Shown: positions 35,506 through 45,004 of the stretch, piece by piece
How positions within the stretch are numbered: position 1 is the stretch's first letter
How the letters are laid out: every line of letters starts with the position of its first letter
Source: Lacticaseibacillus rhamnosus
GTDB taxonomy: Bacteria > Bacillota > Bacilli > Lactobacillales > Lactobacillaceae
NCBI RefSeq assembly: GCF_900636965.1
Contig: NZ_LR134331.1
Coordinates: 124,001 to 188,000, forward strand
Direction of reading: 5' to 3'
Length of the DNA stretch: 64,000 nucleotides
Made by a program: the position numbers and the translations under genes
The notes under the pieces: model-generated
What the model was told of the DNA's origin: nothing
Seen by the model: only the letters and a program-made list of their open reading frames with translations
Database searches by the model: none

Positions 35506-36263
35506 CTGCCGCGATGGTTTTTACCAAGAAGGAACTGATCGAAAGTTGGCGCACGCACCGCTTTTTGATTTTGACGGTTGTCTTTCTGATTTTCGGCATT
35601 CTAAGCCCGTTGATGGCAAAATTGTTGCCGGAGTTATTAAAAAGTGGACTAGGTGGCGTGAAGGTGACCGTACCGACGCCGACTTCCTTAGATTCCTGGA
35701 CCCAGTATTATAAGAACCTCACGCAGATGGGCATTTATGTCTTTGCACTGATGCTGGGCGGCTGTGTCAGTCAGGAGATTCAACAAGGGACGCTTATCAA
35801 TCTGGTGACAAAAGGATTGCCCCGCTGGTCGGTGATTGTTGCCAAATCCGTGGTTGGCCTATTGCAGTGGCTTTGGTGTATCGGCCTTGCATTTGCGGTG
35901 ACCTGGGCTTATACCGCTTATTATTTCCCCGATACACACAGCCCCCATGTGTTATTAGCAGTACTGCCACTGGTAATCTTCGGGTTTTTCTTTTTGAGTC
36001 TCATTGTGTTCGGTTCGACGCTGGCAACTAATCAGTACGGTGGCCTGTTGTTCACGGTGATCATCGTGGCGTTGCTGTACGTGGCCCAGATGATTAAAAA
36101 AGGACACAATCTGAATCCGATCAGTTTGATCAGCGACAACATGAAAATTCTGGTAGATGCAGCTGATTTTGCTAAACTCTGGCCTGCAATGGTGGTGGCC
36201 TTGGTGATCGGCGGTGGCTTATTTTTCGCCGCAATCAAGGTCTTGAATCTAAAGCGACTTTAA
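35502..36263 (+). CDS. ABC-2 type permease
   Basis: 253 residues with six membrane helices; the extracellular loop after TM1 contains a Gly/Val/Thr stretch and DSWTQYYKNLTQMG, then QEIQQGTLINLVTKGLPRWSVIVAKSVVG, the typical coupling segment. It pairs with the ATPase by ATGA overlap and ends the operon before a terminator. Export or immunity against a peptide is the usual role in this family. Confidence 0.88.
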   Translation: MTAAMVFTKKELIESWRTHRFLILTVVFLIFGILSPLMAKLLPELLKSGLGGVKVTVPTPTSLDSWTQYYKNLTQMGIYVFALMLGGCVSQEIQQGTLINLVTKGLPRWSVIVAKSVVGLLQWLWCIGLAFAVTWAYTAYYFPDTHSPHVLLAVLPLVIFGFFFLSLIVFGSTLATNQYGGLLFTVIIVALLYVAQMIKKGHNLNPISLISDNMKILVDAADFAKLWPAMVVALVIGGGLFFAAIKVLNLKRL

Positions 36264-36272
36264 AAAAGGACA

Positions 36273-36316
36273 AGCTGCTTAGTGAAGAAGTGTTTTCTCG
36301 GTAAGCAGCTATTTTT
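36273..36316 (+). terminator. Terminator after the ABC operon
   Basis: AGCTGCTTA (36273-36281) pairs with TAAGCAGCT (36302-36310), followed by ATTTTT. Confidence 0.7.
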
Positions 36317-36416
36317 ATGGCTAAGGAATGAATGGCTAACATGCGCGGAGGTTATAACTCGCTGCTAAAATGGTGTTATTTTAAAAACAAATCGCAAACA
36401 ATCAAATGATGTAAAA

Positions 36417-36462
36417 CCACTATATAGTGTATGCTTATTTTAACAAACCACAAAATTTGGTA
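36417..36462 (+). promoter_or_regulatory. Pair of NrdR boxes upstream of nrdD
   Basis: Box 1 (36417-36430, CCACTATATAGTGT) contains the perfect palindrome CACTATATAGTG, matching the NrdR consensus ACACWATATATWGTGT. Box 2 (about 36448-36462, CCACAAAATTTGGTA) is a degenerate partner. Centres are 32 bases apart, about three helical turns, as in known NrdR sites. Confidence 0.7.
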
Positions 36463-36547
36463 GATATTCCGTTACTTTTGCTTCTGAATCTTGTATACTA
36501 AATACATTGTTACAAGTTTTGCAAGTAAGGGTACAGGAGGACTAGCC

Positions 36548-38731
36548 ATGATCGAATTTTATACACAAATCAAGAAACGGGATGGGCGGATCGTTGATTT
36601 TGATGCGACCAAGATCAGCACCGCGATAACCAAAGCGGCAGAAAGTGTGGCGAAACTGTCACCGCGCGATGTGTTAACCATTGACCACTTGACGGATACG
36701 GTTACGGCTAAGATTCGCGATCGGTATCATGATGATGTTGAGATTGCCGAAATTCAAACGGTTGTCGAGCAGACACTCATTGCCGCCGAAAAGTACGACT
36801 GGGCAGAAGCCTACACGCAATATCGGCTGAAGCGTGATTTAGCGCGCAAACAGAAGCAAGACGTTAATTACAATGTTGCGCGACTGGTCAATCGCGATAA
36901 GAGCGTCGTCAACGAGAATGCTAACAAGGATAGTCGGGTGTTCTCGACCCAACGTGATTTGACAGCCGGTGCGGTGGCTAAAGCGATTGGCTTGAAAATG
37001 TTGCCGCCAGCCGTTGCCAATGCGCATTTGCGTGGCGACATTCATTGGCATGATCTTGACTATACCCCGTTCATGGCGGAAACCAACTGTTGCCTGATTG
37101 ATTTTGACTATATGTTGAATCACGGCTTCTCCATTGGGAACGCCGAGGTTGAGCCGGCCCACTCGATTCAGGTGGCGGTGACCCAGATGACACAAATCAT
37201 TGCCAACGTGGCCTCCAGTCAATATGGTGGCTGTTCCAGTGACCGGACAGATCAGGTGCTAGCGCCGTTTGCCGAGAAAAATTACCAGAAGCATTTGCGT
37301 GAATTCGGCGATGTGATTGATGATCCCACCACCCTCAAAGCGTTGGCAGTGAAGCAGACTAAGAAGGATATTTATGATGCCTTGCAAACGCTGGAATATC
37401 AGGTTAACACCCTTTATTCAACGCAAGGACAGACCCCGTTTGTGACCGTGGGCTTTGGTCTTGGCACTAGCTGGATTGAACGTGAAATTCAAAAGGATAT
37501 TTTGAAAATCCGAATTCTGGGTCTGGGCAAGGAACGCCGGACAGCGATTTTCCCGAAACTTGTCTTCACGTTAAAACGCGGCTTGAACCTTAATTCGGAA
37601 GACCCGAACTACGACATCAAACAGTTGGCGATTGAGTGCGCCACCAAGCGGATGTATCCTGATGTGGTTTCCTATGACACAATCAAGCGGCTGACTGGCT
37701 CTTTCAAAGCGCCGATGGGTTGTCGCAGTTTCCTGCAAGGCTGGACTGATCCGAAAACAGGTAAGGAAGTCAATGCCGGGCGCATGAATCTCGGCGTTAT
37801 TACGGTTAACCTACCGCGGATTGCTATGGAGTCCAAAGGCGATAAAGATAAGTTTTGGAAGATTTTTGAAGAACGGATGCGCATCTGCAAGGAAGGTTTG
37901 CTTTACAAGATTGAACGAACCAAACAAGCCACGCCGGAAAGTGCCCCGATTCTTTACAAGTATGGTGCATTTGGCCACCGCTTAGCCGATACCGATAGCA
38001 TTGACGATCTTTTCAAAAATGGTCGCGCCACCGTATCACTTGGCTACATCGGTCTGTATGAGGTCGGAACGGTTTTCTATGGCTCCGCATGGGAGAAGAA
38101 TCCTGATGCCAAGGCCTTTTCCGTTTCGATTGTGAAGGCGCTGGATGATCATTGCAAGGCCTGGGAGAAACAATACGGCTATCACTTCTCGGTTTACGGC
38201 ACTCCAAGCGAATCACTGACTGACACCTTCTGCCGCGAAGACACTAAGAAGTTCGGCATCGTCAAGGACATCACCGACAAGGAATACTACACCAACAGTT
38301 TCCACTATGACGTCCGCAAGTCACCCACACCATTTGAAAAGCTCGACTTTGAAAAGGACTATCCGCAATACAGTGCCGGTGGCTTCATCCACTATTGCGA
38401 ATACCCGAACCTGAAGCAAAATCCTAAGGCACTGGAAGCGGTGTGGGACTATGCATACGATAAAATCGGTTATCTTGGCACCAACACCCCGATTGATCAA
38501 TGCTTCAAATGCGGTTTTAAAGGCGAGTTCACAGCGACAGCCAAGGGATATGAATGCCCGGAATGCGGCAACCACGACCCGGCTACCTGCGATGTCGTCA
38601 AGCGGCTCTGCGGTTACCTTGGAAATCCCAACAAGCGGCCAATGGTCCACGGACGGCAGGAAGAAATCATCCACCGCAAGAAACATATTACGTTCAGCCT
38701 GAATCAGGTGGCCAATCGCCGCGATAAGTAG
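36548..38731 (+). CDS. nrdD: Anaerobic (class III) ribonucleoside-triphosphate reductase
   Basis: 727 residues; makes dNTPs from NTPs under anaerobic conditions using a glycyl radical. An ATP-cone regulatory domain occupies the N-terminus (KKRDGRIVDFDATKISTAITKA, about 7-95). Near the C-terminus lies the zinc site CFKCGFKGEF...YECPECG and the glycyl-radical loop RLCGYLG. GGAGG lies before ATG 36548; an upstream ATG at 36491 lacks a site. NrdR boxes precede it. The activase gene nrdG, often adjacent, is not in the next several kb. Confidence 0.96.
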   Translation: MIEFYTQIKKRDGRIVDFDATKISTAITKAAESVAKLSPRDVLTIDHLTDTVTAKIRDRYHDDVEIAEIQTVVEQTLIAAEKYDWAEAYTQYRLKRDLARKQKQDVNYNVARLVNRDKSVVNENANKDSRVFSTQRDLTAGAVAKAIGLKMLPPAVANAHLRGDIHWHDLDYTPFMAETNCCLIDFDYMLNHGFSIGNAEVEPAHSIQVAVTQMTQIIANVASSQYGGCSSDRTDQVLAPFAEKNYQKHLREFGDVIDDPTTLKALAVKQTKKDIYDALQTLEYQVNTLYSTQGQTPFVTVGFGLGTSWIEREIQKDILKIRILGLGKERRTAIFPKLVFTLKRGLNLNSEDPNYDIKQLAIECATKRMYPDVVSYDTIKRLTGSFKAPMGCRSFLQGWTDPKTGKEVNAGRMNLGVITVNLPRIAMESKGDKDKFWKIFEERMRICKEGLLYKIERTKQATPESAPILYKYGAFGHRLADTDSIDDLFKNGRATVSLGYIGLYEVGTVFYGSAWEKNPDAKAFSVSIVKALDDHCKAWEKQYGYHFSVYGTPSESLTDTFCREDTKKFGIVKDITDKEYYTNSFHYDVRKSPTPFEKLDFEKDYPQYSAGGFIHYCEYPNLKQNPKALEAVWDYAYDKIGYLGTNTPIDQCFKCGFKGEFTATAKGYECPECGNHDPATCDVVKRLCGYLGNPNKRPMVHGRQEEIIHRKKHITFSLNQVANRRDK

Positions 38732-38766
38732 GGTTGATCAAAGTGGCATGGAAAAAGATAATAGGA

Positions 38767-38797
38767 GCGATCGTCTGGAGATCAGACGGTCGTTTTT
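38767..38797 (+). terminator. Terminator after nrdD
   Basis: GCGATCGTCTG-gagat-CAGACGGTCGT followed by TTTT; it closes nrdD as a single-gene unit. Confidence 0.75.
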
Positions 38798-38913
38798 GTT
38801 TTCTAGAGACTGAATATAAATAGTAATCGGAGACTTTTCATTCCGCCCATTCGCGTGTAGAATCCAAGGCAAGTTCTTGCTGACGGTTAGGCTAGCGTGA
38901 TTGGAGGTGTGCC

Positions 38914-39610
38914 ATGATAGCTGGTGTATTTACTGTTAAACAATGGCAAACAGCGGAGCAATGGAATAACGGGTGGCTGATTGTTGCGATTATTGTCATT
39001 TTATTCATTATCTTCTGCCTCCTACTCGTTTCTTTTTATGTACCCAATCCCTGGAAGCGGCGGATTATCGTACCTGCTATCCTTATTTGCATGAGTTTGA
39101 CGGTTTACAGCTGGTTGCGAAAGGGACAATGCGGCTAATTACCAATTTAATCAATGGGCCGCAAAAATCACACCGCAGATCCGCACTAAGAAAGCGGCTC
39201 TATTTACTTATGTCTCCGTCCCGGAAAGTGAAGTTAAAGGGTATCGGGCATTAAATGATTACCCGGCGCTTACAAGCTTACCCATGTATACGCGTCACCG
39301 AGTTATAGCATCAGTGGTCTATCTTGGGCGTGATGACAATGCGCGCTACTTTAAGTTAGACGGCTTAGTTTATCGTTATTCCGGACCAATACAGATCGGC
39401 GAACAGGCGGCTTTAAGCGGTTATCGTTTTCGGTTAAAGGATCGCGGCTATACTCAAATGGGATTCATAAATCCATCCAAGAATTTTACAGCCGCTCTAG
39501 TGATCCCGCGAAATCGGATTGAGCAGCATTACCATCCGTCTAAGGAGGTCGTCGTGACACTCGAGAAGATGGATGGTGAATGGACGACGGAAAAGGTCTA
39601 CCGAAAGTGA
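38914..39610 (+). pseudogene. Frameshifted gene for a membrane-anchored protein of unknown function
   Basis: The first part (from ATG 38914, after GGAGG) encodes 74 residues with two membrane helices and ends at a TAA near 39138. The other frame is open from about 39110 to 39610 and continues with DNAANYQFNQWAAKITPQ through VVYLGRDDNARYFKLDGLVY to EKVYRK. Joining them at the AAAGGGACAA run near 39117-39126 gives one protein of about 231 residues. A one-base change in that run is the simplest explanation, either a real mutation or a sequencing error. Family not recognised; the C-terminal part looks like an extracytoplasmic beta-rich domain. Confidence 0.75.
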
Positions 39611-39623
39611 AAAGTTTGCGCAG

Positions 39624-40232
39624 TCATTTTGCAGGCTGGCGTTTTGGCCAGATGGGCTTTGTTAGGATAAGCAAGCCTGCGCCGGCGATGATGATCAAGA
39701 TTAATTGAAGGTCTATGCCGTTAAACCAGACGAGGACGAGTCCTGTTAGTAAATTGAGCAATCCTAGTGCAGAGAAACCGACACCCATGAAACGGCGACT
39801 TCTAACAGACCAGTCGGCAAAAATATCCACCGATTTTGGCGTTATCGCATAGCTGAAACTAAATTGGACAGCAACGAATACCCACCATATGAGCTCTGCA
39901 AGCCATCGCGGGAAAAAGCCAAACATAGTCGTTGCCGCCATACCAGCCATCATGGCATCAGCAGTTGTCAAAACAGCCATAACGAGCTGATGTCGGCTCA
40001 CTTTACTATCCTTAATAAGTTTTTCGTTTAACTCAGAATCGTCGAGGATCAGGGTATCAAGCGACACCGAAAAGATCCGGGCAATTTGAGTCACTGTTTC
40101 TAAGTCCGGTAAGTTGCGTTCATTTTCCCAGTTAGATACCGTGTGCCGCGAAACGTGTAATTGTTGTGCCAAGTCAGCTTGCGTCATGCTGTGTGCGATG
40201 CGAATCTGCTGAAGCTGTTTTGAAAAGTTCAA
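39624..40232 (-). CDS. XRE-family regulator with C-terminal membrane domain
   Basis: 202 residues. N-terminal XRE helix-turn-helix (LQQIRIAHSMTQADLAQQLHVSRHTVSNWENERNLPDLETV), a short linker, then four hydrophobic helices at about 85-195, a combination seen in membrane-bound XRE regulators of Firmicutes. I start at TTG 40232 since GAGGTGG lies six bases ahead; the frame stays open 93 codons further upstream, but that stretch has no site and does not resemble a protein domain. The neighbouring gene on the other strand is the frameshifted membrane protein. Confidence 0.82.
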   Translation of the reverse strand: MNFSKQLQQIRIAHSMTQADLAQQLHVSRHTVSNWENERNLPDLETVTQIARIFSVSLDTLILDDSELNEKLIKDSKVSRHQLVMAVLTTADAMMAGMAATTMFGFFPRWLAELIWWVFVAVQFSFSYAITPKSVDIFADWSVRSRRFMGVGFSALGLLNLLTGLVLVWFNGIDLQLILIIIAGAGLLILTKPIWPKRQPAK

Positions 40233-40574
40233 GATAACCACCTCGCTTGGTTTGATTGTGGCAGAGGAGGTCAGAAACAGCAAGGCAAGGAGAAGATCCG
40301 CAGCGCGCGTTATTCGAGACAGGACTATTACCCGGGGAATTTTGCATTCGGTGGCTGGTGAAAACCGATGACCAAAGCAAAAAATTAAAATAAATGGCGA
40401 TTTGTTAGCAGTTTCTGTTCTTGCACTAATCACCATAATGTTTGACAAGTAAATCATCATGCTTGTGATCACCGCACATTTCATGCTATACTCCATTCGG
40501 TGCCAAACCACGGTGAGTTCGTAACGATCGGCGCGTATGCGTTCAGAAGGTCGAAGCGGCTCGCCATTTTTTTA
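40233..40574. other. Non-coding stretch upstream of the XRE gene
   Basis: About 340 bases holding the promoter side of the minus-strand XRE gene; no clear -35/-10 pair and no gene seen. It runs into a hairpin repeat. Confidence 0.4.
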
Positions 40575-40693
40575 TGAGCGCGAGCCGGCGCGGTTAGAAG
40601 TCGGAGTGTAAGGACCTCAGGCGTGATGGCCGGGCTTTGGCAATTGCGCCTGAGGTCCTTACACGCAGACTTCTGCGCCGGGGAGCGCGTTAT
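40575..40693 (+). repeat. Single hairpin repeat unit of the 122-bp family
   Basis: A full unit from TGAGCGCGAG to GAGCGCGTTAT. Basal stem CCGGCGC/GCGCCGG, then AGAAGTC/GACTTCT, GTGTAAG/CTTACAC, and GGACCTCAGGC/GCCTGAGGTCC, so the upper stem is longer and better paired here than at 12.5 kb. Confidence 0.88.
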
Positions 40694-40766
40694 AGAACGC
40701 AAAGGCAAACAAAGCTCCCAAATAGAACGCATTCCAGTCTCCACCCACAATGTCACAACACCAAAA

Positions 40767-40797
40767 AACCGCAGCCATCTCAAAAACGGCTGCGGTT
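40767..40797. terminator. Terminator downstream of the PAP2 gene
   Basis: AACCGCAGCC pairs with GGCTGCGGTT across an 11-base loop; the A run on its left serves as a T run for the minus-strand PAP2 gene. Confidence 0.7.
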
Positions 40798-40842
40798 AAA
40801 CATATCACTAAGTTTCACCCACCGACGCTGATAAAGTAAACT

Positions 40843-41823
40843 TCAAGCGGCCGGCTCTGTATCAAGCTTCTTTGATTTTGAACGCATTGTCAACGCTTCC
40901 CAGTCAACCAATGGCAATTGCGCCACCGCACCCAGAATCAAGATCATTGACCAGGTGAGAATCAGACTCATGGTCACATCACCGGTGAAATGCGCGAGAA
41001 TCCGGACCCGCGTATAAGCCATCAAAGCACCGTAAGCGAAAGTGAGCCAGAAGACTAACCGTTGACGCTTCGGCTGGTCACGATCAACGAACCAAGTCAA
41101 CGTGAGGATGGTCGCCGCGGTTTGGGTATGGCCGGACGGAAAACTCATGTGACCGTTAGCACCATTTGGCTGGAACCAGCTGGTGAAGTGAGCCGGGTTA
41201 CCATTTAATTCGTAAGGGCGGAAACGACCCCAGAAGGTTTTCATGGCGTTCACAATTTGGTCGGACATGATGCAAACCAAAGTGGCAACTACCGCCACTT
41301 TTAATAAGTAATGAAGCTGTTCGTCGCTTTTACGTGAAAGCCAGTATTGACTGCCAGCAAACACAGCAACGTAGAGCACTAGGAACAAGATGACGCTTAG
41401 CCCACCCGGAAGAGCCAGCTTGCTGCCATCAGAATTGGCCATTCCCATTGGCTTGCCGGCGTTGATGTCGTTGATTGAAGTGATCACCATCGTCATCGCG
41501 TATTTCAGATAACCAGCCCACAGTTCCCAGCCGGCATAGATGACACTACCGATCACCATCAAGCCGCGAATGTACCATGCGAGTTGCGATGATCGCAGCG
41601 CATAGTGACAAACAACATTACAACTCAACATAATAATCAGTGGCGCAGTCCAGAGGCCAACGTCTTGAAAAAGGGTGGCAAACGGATCGTTCATGTTACC
41701 GATCGTTTGAGAAATCTGCCAATCAAAGCCAGCAGCTGCAGCCAACAATAAAAGTAAGATACCAGCAACAATCAGAAAAATATGTTTGCGGATCGGAGCG
41801 TTTAATTTTTGCGTTTGGTCCAT
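40843..41823 (-). CDS. PAP2-family membrane phosphatase
   Basis: 326 residues with several membrane helices. The three PAP2 phosphatase motifs are present: K-x6-RP as KTFWGRFRP, PSGH in SFPSGHTQTAA, and R-x5-H-x3-D as RVRILAHFTGD. Likely substrates are lipid pyrophosphates such as undecaprenyl-PP or phosphatidic acid, on the outer face of the membrane. ATG 41823 follows GGGAGGG by seven bases. Monocistronic. Confidence 0.9.
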   Translation of the reverse strand: MDQTQKLNAPIRKHIFLIVAGILLLLLAAAAGFDWQISQTIGNMNDPFATLFQDVGLWTAPLIIMLSCNVVCHYALRSSQLAWYIRGLMVIGSVIYAGWELWAGYLKYAMTMVITSINDINAGKPMGMANSDGSKLALPGGLSVILFLVLYVAVFAGSQYWLSRKSDEQLHYLLKVAVVATLVCIMSDQIVNAMKTFWGRFRPYELNGNPAHFTSWFQPNGANGHMSFPSGHTQTAATILTLTWFVDRDQPKRQRLVFWLTFAYGALMAYTRVRILAHFTGDVTMSLILTWSMILILGAVAQLPLVDWEALTMRSKSKKLDTEPAA

Positions 41824-41923
41824 ATCTTTTCCCTCCCATGTACTTTGAAAATAGCACATAGTTTACAGAAAATGGCCGGATTTACGGTACCTGTACGTAA
41901 CATTTAAGCTGCCGATACGAAAT

Positions 41924-43000
41924 TTACAGAGGGTTGCTAAAGTAAGGCTCGTCAACGGTTAGCTGGCGGTGATCAAAGTCGATGGTTGCCTGCAAACCAT
42001 ATGGCAAAAGGGTGCGGGGATAAGCGTGGCCGAAGTTTAAGTTGTAGAGAATGGGCGTTTGATAAGGTTGCGTGACATCCAAGAGCACCTGCTGATAATC
42101 CGCAAAATAGGTTTCGTTTTGAGGCTTACCCACTAAGATGGCCTTCACTTGTTGCAAGACACCGTGATCAGCCAGATGCCCTAGGTACTCACGATAGGTG
42201 GCAGGTGAAATTTTATCTTCTGAAGTCTCGATGAAGAGAATCTTGTCAGTCCAATCTTGCGGGAAGAGGTGATACTTTTTGGCAACTTGCGGCTCATCGT
42301 CGTAACGCACCGGGTAGAGCAAGTCGTGAAGGCTATCCAAACAGCCGCCTAGCAATGTTCCGGTAACCTGACCATGCCCACGCAGCGCTAAATAGCCATG
42401 CTGCTCCGGATGCGCTTTCCGCGGCACCCCTAATTGATCCGCGGAAAAGTCGATCCGCTCTTCGTACCAAGTTGGACTGGAAGTGATGGCAGTCGTTGCC
42501 GGATTCTCGAAATAGTGCCGGAAGCTGGCAGCAGTATATGGCAATAAGTGCGTATCCAGCTCAGCCAAGTCGTTCAAGAAGTTCGGTCCGTAAAAAGTGG
42601 TCATGCCTAGCTGATAAAACATGAGATGGTCAATGGTGGTGTCGGAAAAGCCGGTAAAAATTTTAGGCTGGGTTTGAACAGACTTGATAAATGTCGGATC
42701 GTCAAGTAGGTAAGGAACAATGCGGTAAGTATCATCGCCACCGATGGCACAAATGATGCCCTTAATGTCGGGATCGGTCATCGCTGTTTTTAAATCTGCG
42801 GCTCTGGCTTCCGGGTGTGCGTTTAAATAATCGCGTCCGCGTAAAGCATTTGGCATAAACCGAGGTGTCAGCCCCATATCCTCCAAACGCTTAATGCCAA
42901 GTTTTCGTTGATGGGCAGCAAACGCCTCGCCAAGTGTGCCGGCACTGAGACTGACAATAGCGACTTGATCATGCGGTTTTAAAGTCTGTGGTTTTTTCAA
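41924..43000 (-). CDS. S66-family peptidase (LD-carboxypeptidase/MccF-like)
   Basis: 358 residues. The S66 segments are visible: KPHDQVAIVSLSAG at the N-terminus, a middle IICAIGGDDTYRIVPYL, the nucleophile Ser in GFSDTTIDHLMFYQLG, and a Glu in LFIETSEDK. S66 enzymes trim D-Ala from muropeptide tetrapeptides or cleave microcin-like nucleotide peptides. Wall recycling is plausible given the MurNAc locus in the same window, but there is no operon link. AGGGAT lies upstream of the start. Confidence 0.88.
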   Translation of the reverse strand: MKKPQTLKPHDQVAIVSLSAGTLGEAFAAHQRKLGIKRLEDMGLTPRFMPNALRGRDYLNAHPEARAADLKTAMTDPDIKGIICAIGGDDTYRIVPYLLDDPTFIKSVQTQPKIFTGFSDTTIDHLMFYQLGMTTFYGPNFLNDLAELDTHLLPYTAASFRHYFENPATTAITSSPTWYEERIDFSADQLGVPRKAHPEQHGYLALRGHGQVTGTLLGGCLDSLHDLLYPVRYDDEPQVAKKYHLFPQDWTDKILFIETSEDKISPATYREYLGHLADHGVLQQVKAILVGKPQNETYFADYQQVLLDVTQPYQTPILYNLNFGHAYPRTLLPYGLQATIDFDHRQLTVDEPYFSNPL

Positions 43001-43257
43001 GGGTATCCCTACTTTCTAGTGTGAAAAATTGATTTTCGTGGATAGCTTTCTTTTTAGTGTATCGTTTAAACTAACCTTTGTCTTGTATCATTTTTTGAAA
43101 GCTTGCCGTGCTTCTGACCGATGCCGATATTCAAACTGTGAACCAGTTGCTTGTTTTCCAAGCCGGTAAGCTGGTACGATCGAATAGAGGATTGAATGAA
43201 CTGATTTTAAAAAAGTAAATTGACCATTTTTGCCAGGATTTAATGGAGGATTGAGCC

Positions 43258-43509
43258 ATGTACACCATTCAAACTGCTGCAACCATTGCCGGCCGCGGTA
43301 CTGTAATTACGATTGCTCCGCCGATTGAGCGCATTCGAGCCGGTGATCCCGTTCGGCTGAATGGCGCAACAGTCGGCAAGGTGTGTGCGCTTGAAAAGGC
43401 CCGCCATCCGCATCATAGTAACAATCAGCCGTGCCTGAGCCTACTGATTACGGAACCGGTGGAGGTCGGCGATACCATTGAGTTCCCTAAGTCACAATGT
43501 TGGCATTAG
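43258..43509 (+). CDS. Small protein resembling a translation-factor beta-barrel, function unknown
   Basis: 83 residues, start ATG 43258 after GGAGG. The pattern RGTVITIAPPIERIRAGDPVRLNGATVGKVCALE, ending EPVEVGDTIEF, resembles domain 2 of EF-Tu-like proteins, alone as a free-standing barrel. Contains a His-rich loop (RHPHHSNNQ) and three Cys. Followed by a terminator shared with ddl. No known function. Confidence 0.75.
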   Translation: MYTIQTAATIAGRGTVITIAPPIERIRAGDPVRLNGATVGKVCALEKARHPHHSNNQPCLSLLITEPVEVGDTIEFPKSQCWH

Positions 43510-43578
43510 GCATCATATTTCTTTTATGTGGGTAACGGATCTTCGTGCCATAACCGCCCTGACCACACACCTACATAG

Positions 43579-43628
43579 AAAAAGCGTTGCAATTGTCAGA
43601 TGAAAGCTGACAGTCGCAACGCTTTTCG
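43579..43628. terminator. Bidirectional terminator between the small barrel gene and ddl
   Basis: AAAAGCGTTGC and GCAACGCTTTT enclose an inner GTCAG/CTGAC stem; A and T runs on both sides, between convergent genes. Confidence 0.8.
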
Positions 43629-43638
43629 TTTACTTGTT

Positions 43639-44721
43639 CTAGTGATTGGCTGTGGTCATAATGCCGGCTTCCGTCATGCCTTCTGCGTAAAGTTTCAGTT
43701 TACCGTTGATAATGTCCATAACGAGATCGCCATATTCTACGCCATCTGCTTCGGCTTCCTGTGGTAAGAGCGAAAGTGGTGTCATGCCAGGCAGGTTGTT
43801 GGCTTCGATCACCCAGACGCCCTTATCGTTGGCAAAGAAGTCAATCCGCCCATAGTTTTGCAATCCCAAAACGTCCATGGTTTGTAACGAGACATCCTTC
43901 ATTGCTTGATGAACTGATTCATCCAGATTCTTAGGCGGCGTGATGAAGTCGGTGTAGCCCGCTTGGAATTTGTGCTTGAAGTCGTACCAACCGGAATGCA
44001 CTTTAATCTCAATGGCAGAAAACGCCCGGCCATTGACAACGCCTAAAGAAAATTCGCGGCCAGGGGTGAATTCTTCGACAATCGCGCTGTTATCGAACCG
44101 GAAAACATCTGCAATGCCATTTTCCAGTTCCTCTTGATTGTGCGCAATGTGCGTGCCAACACTAGAGCCGCCTGATGTAGGCTTAACGACAACCGGAAAG
44201 TCAAACGGTACCGTATGTTTACCATTTTGATTGCGTTTGAATTCTTTGAACGCCGCAGTCTGGATGCCGTGGTATAACATAACTTCTTTGCTGAAGACCT
44301 TGTTCATGGTAATGCCGGAAGCCAGCGGACCGGAACCGGTATATTTGACGTTGTTCAGATCCAACGTTGCCTGAACCTTACCATTTTCGCCATCACCACC
44401 ATGCAGTGCCAAGAACACAATATCTGCAGCCTTGCAGATCGCCAAAACGTTAGGACCAAACAGTTGCGTGCTGCCGTCTGTCCGTAACTTGTTGATGTCG
44501 GCGTCAGTCAGAATGGCATCTGAAATTTTCAGATCCTTACTGGTGTTGGCATCGTCAAACACTTGGTCAACCGTTTTTCCCTCAAGGTCGTAGCCAAGAA
44601 ACAGGTCAATGAAGGTGGCCTGTTGCCCTTTTTGTCGCAAGGCGTTCGTGATCCGGTAGCCGCTGGAAATCGACACATTGCGTTCCGTGCTCCGGCCGCC
44701 TGCTAAAACGACAATTTTCAT
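43639..44721 (-). CDS. ddl: D-alanine--D-lactate/D-alanine ligase
   Basis: 360 residues, ATP-grasp enzyme making the terminal dipeptide or depsipeptide of peptidoglycan precursors. Conserved [42 protein letters not shown] and [15 protein letters not shown] are present. In the omega loop the residue that is Tyr in D-Ala-D-Ala ligases (Tyr216 of E. coli DdlB) is Phe252 here, in DFKHKF. Phe at this site marks D-Ala-D-Lac ligases of intrinsically vancomycin-resistant lactobacilli and Leuconostoc. AGGTAC precedes the start. Confidence 0.95.
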   Translation of the reverse strand: MKIVVLAGGRSTERNVSISSGYRITNALRQKGQQATFIDLFLGYDLEGKTVDQVFDDANTSKDLKISDAILTDADINKLRTDGSTQLFGPNVLAICKAADIVFLALHGGDGENGKVQATLDLNNVKYTGSGPLASGITMNKVFSKEVMLYHGIQTAAFKEFKRNQNGKHTVPFDFPVVVKPTSGGSSVGTHIAHNQEELENGIADVFRFDNSAIVEEFTPGREFSLGVVNGRAFSAIEIKVHSGWYDFKHKFQAGYTDFITPPKNLDESVHQAMKDVSLQTMDVLGLQNYGRIDFFANDKGVWVIEANNLPGMTPLSLLPQEAEADGVEYGDLVMDIINGKLKLYAEGMTEAGIMTTANH

Positions 44722-45004
44722 GTGATAGTACCTCCGCGTATTATCCGAGTTTGATAGAAACTAAAGTGTAGCACAATCAAGGCGCAACCGCTATCAGGAC
44801 GCGTTGAATTGTAGCAAAAATTAACATCCGTGGCTAATACGGTTAGGCGCTGATATTTACCAAATTTGAGCGAGTCGGACCAGCTGCCATCCAAAGTTTC
44901 AAATTAACATCATAGCAACATTTCATTAGCAACTTATAAACAATGGCTTGGCATATTTAGTGATAACCAATGAGAAATGGAGGTGAACGACTATCGCCAC
45001 TGGA

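Noticed and set aside
39140-39254. Separate small gene in a third frame (38973-39254)
   Set aside because: It overlaps both halves of the frameshifted gene, has no ribosome site and gives low-complexity Cys/Leu-rich sequence.
40233-40511. N-terminal extension of the XRE regulator by 93 codons
   Set aside because: No ribosome site upstream, no domain likeness, and a perfect ribosome site lies directly before TTG 40232.
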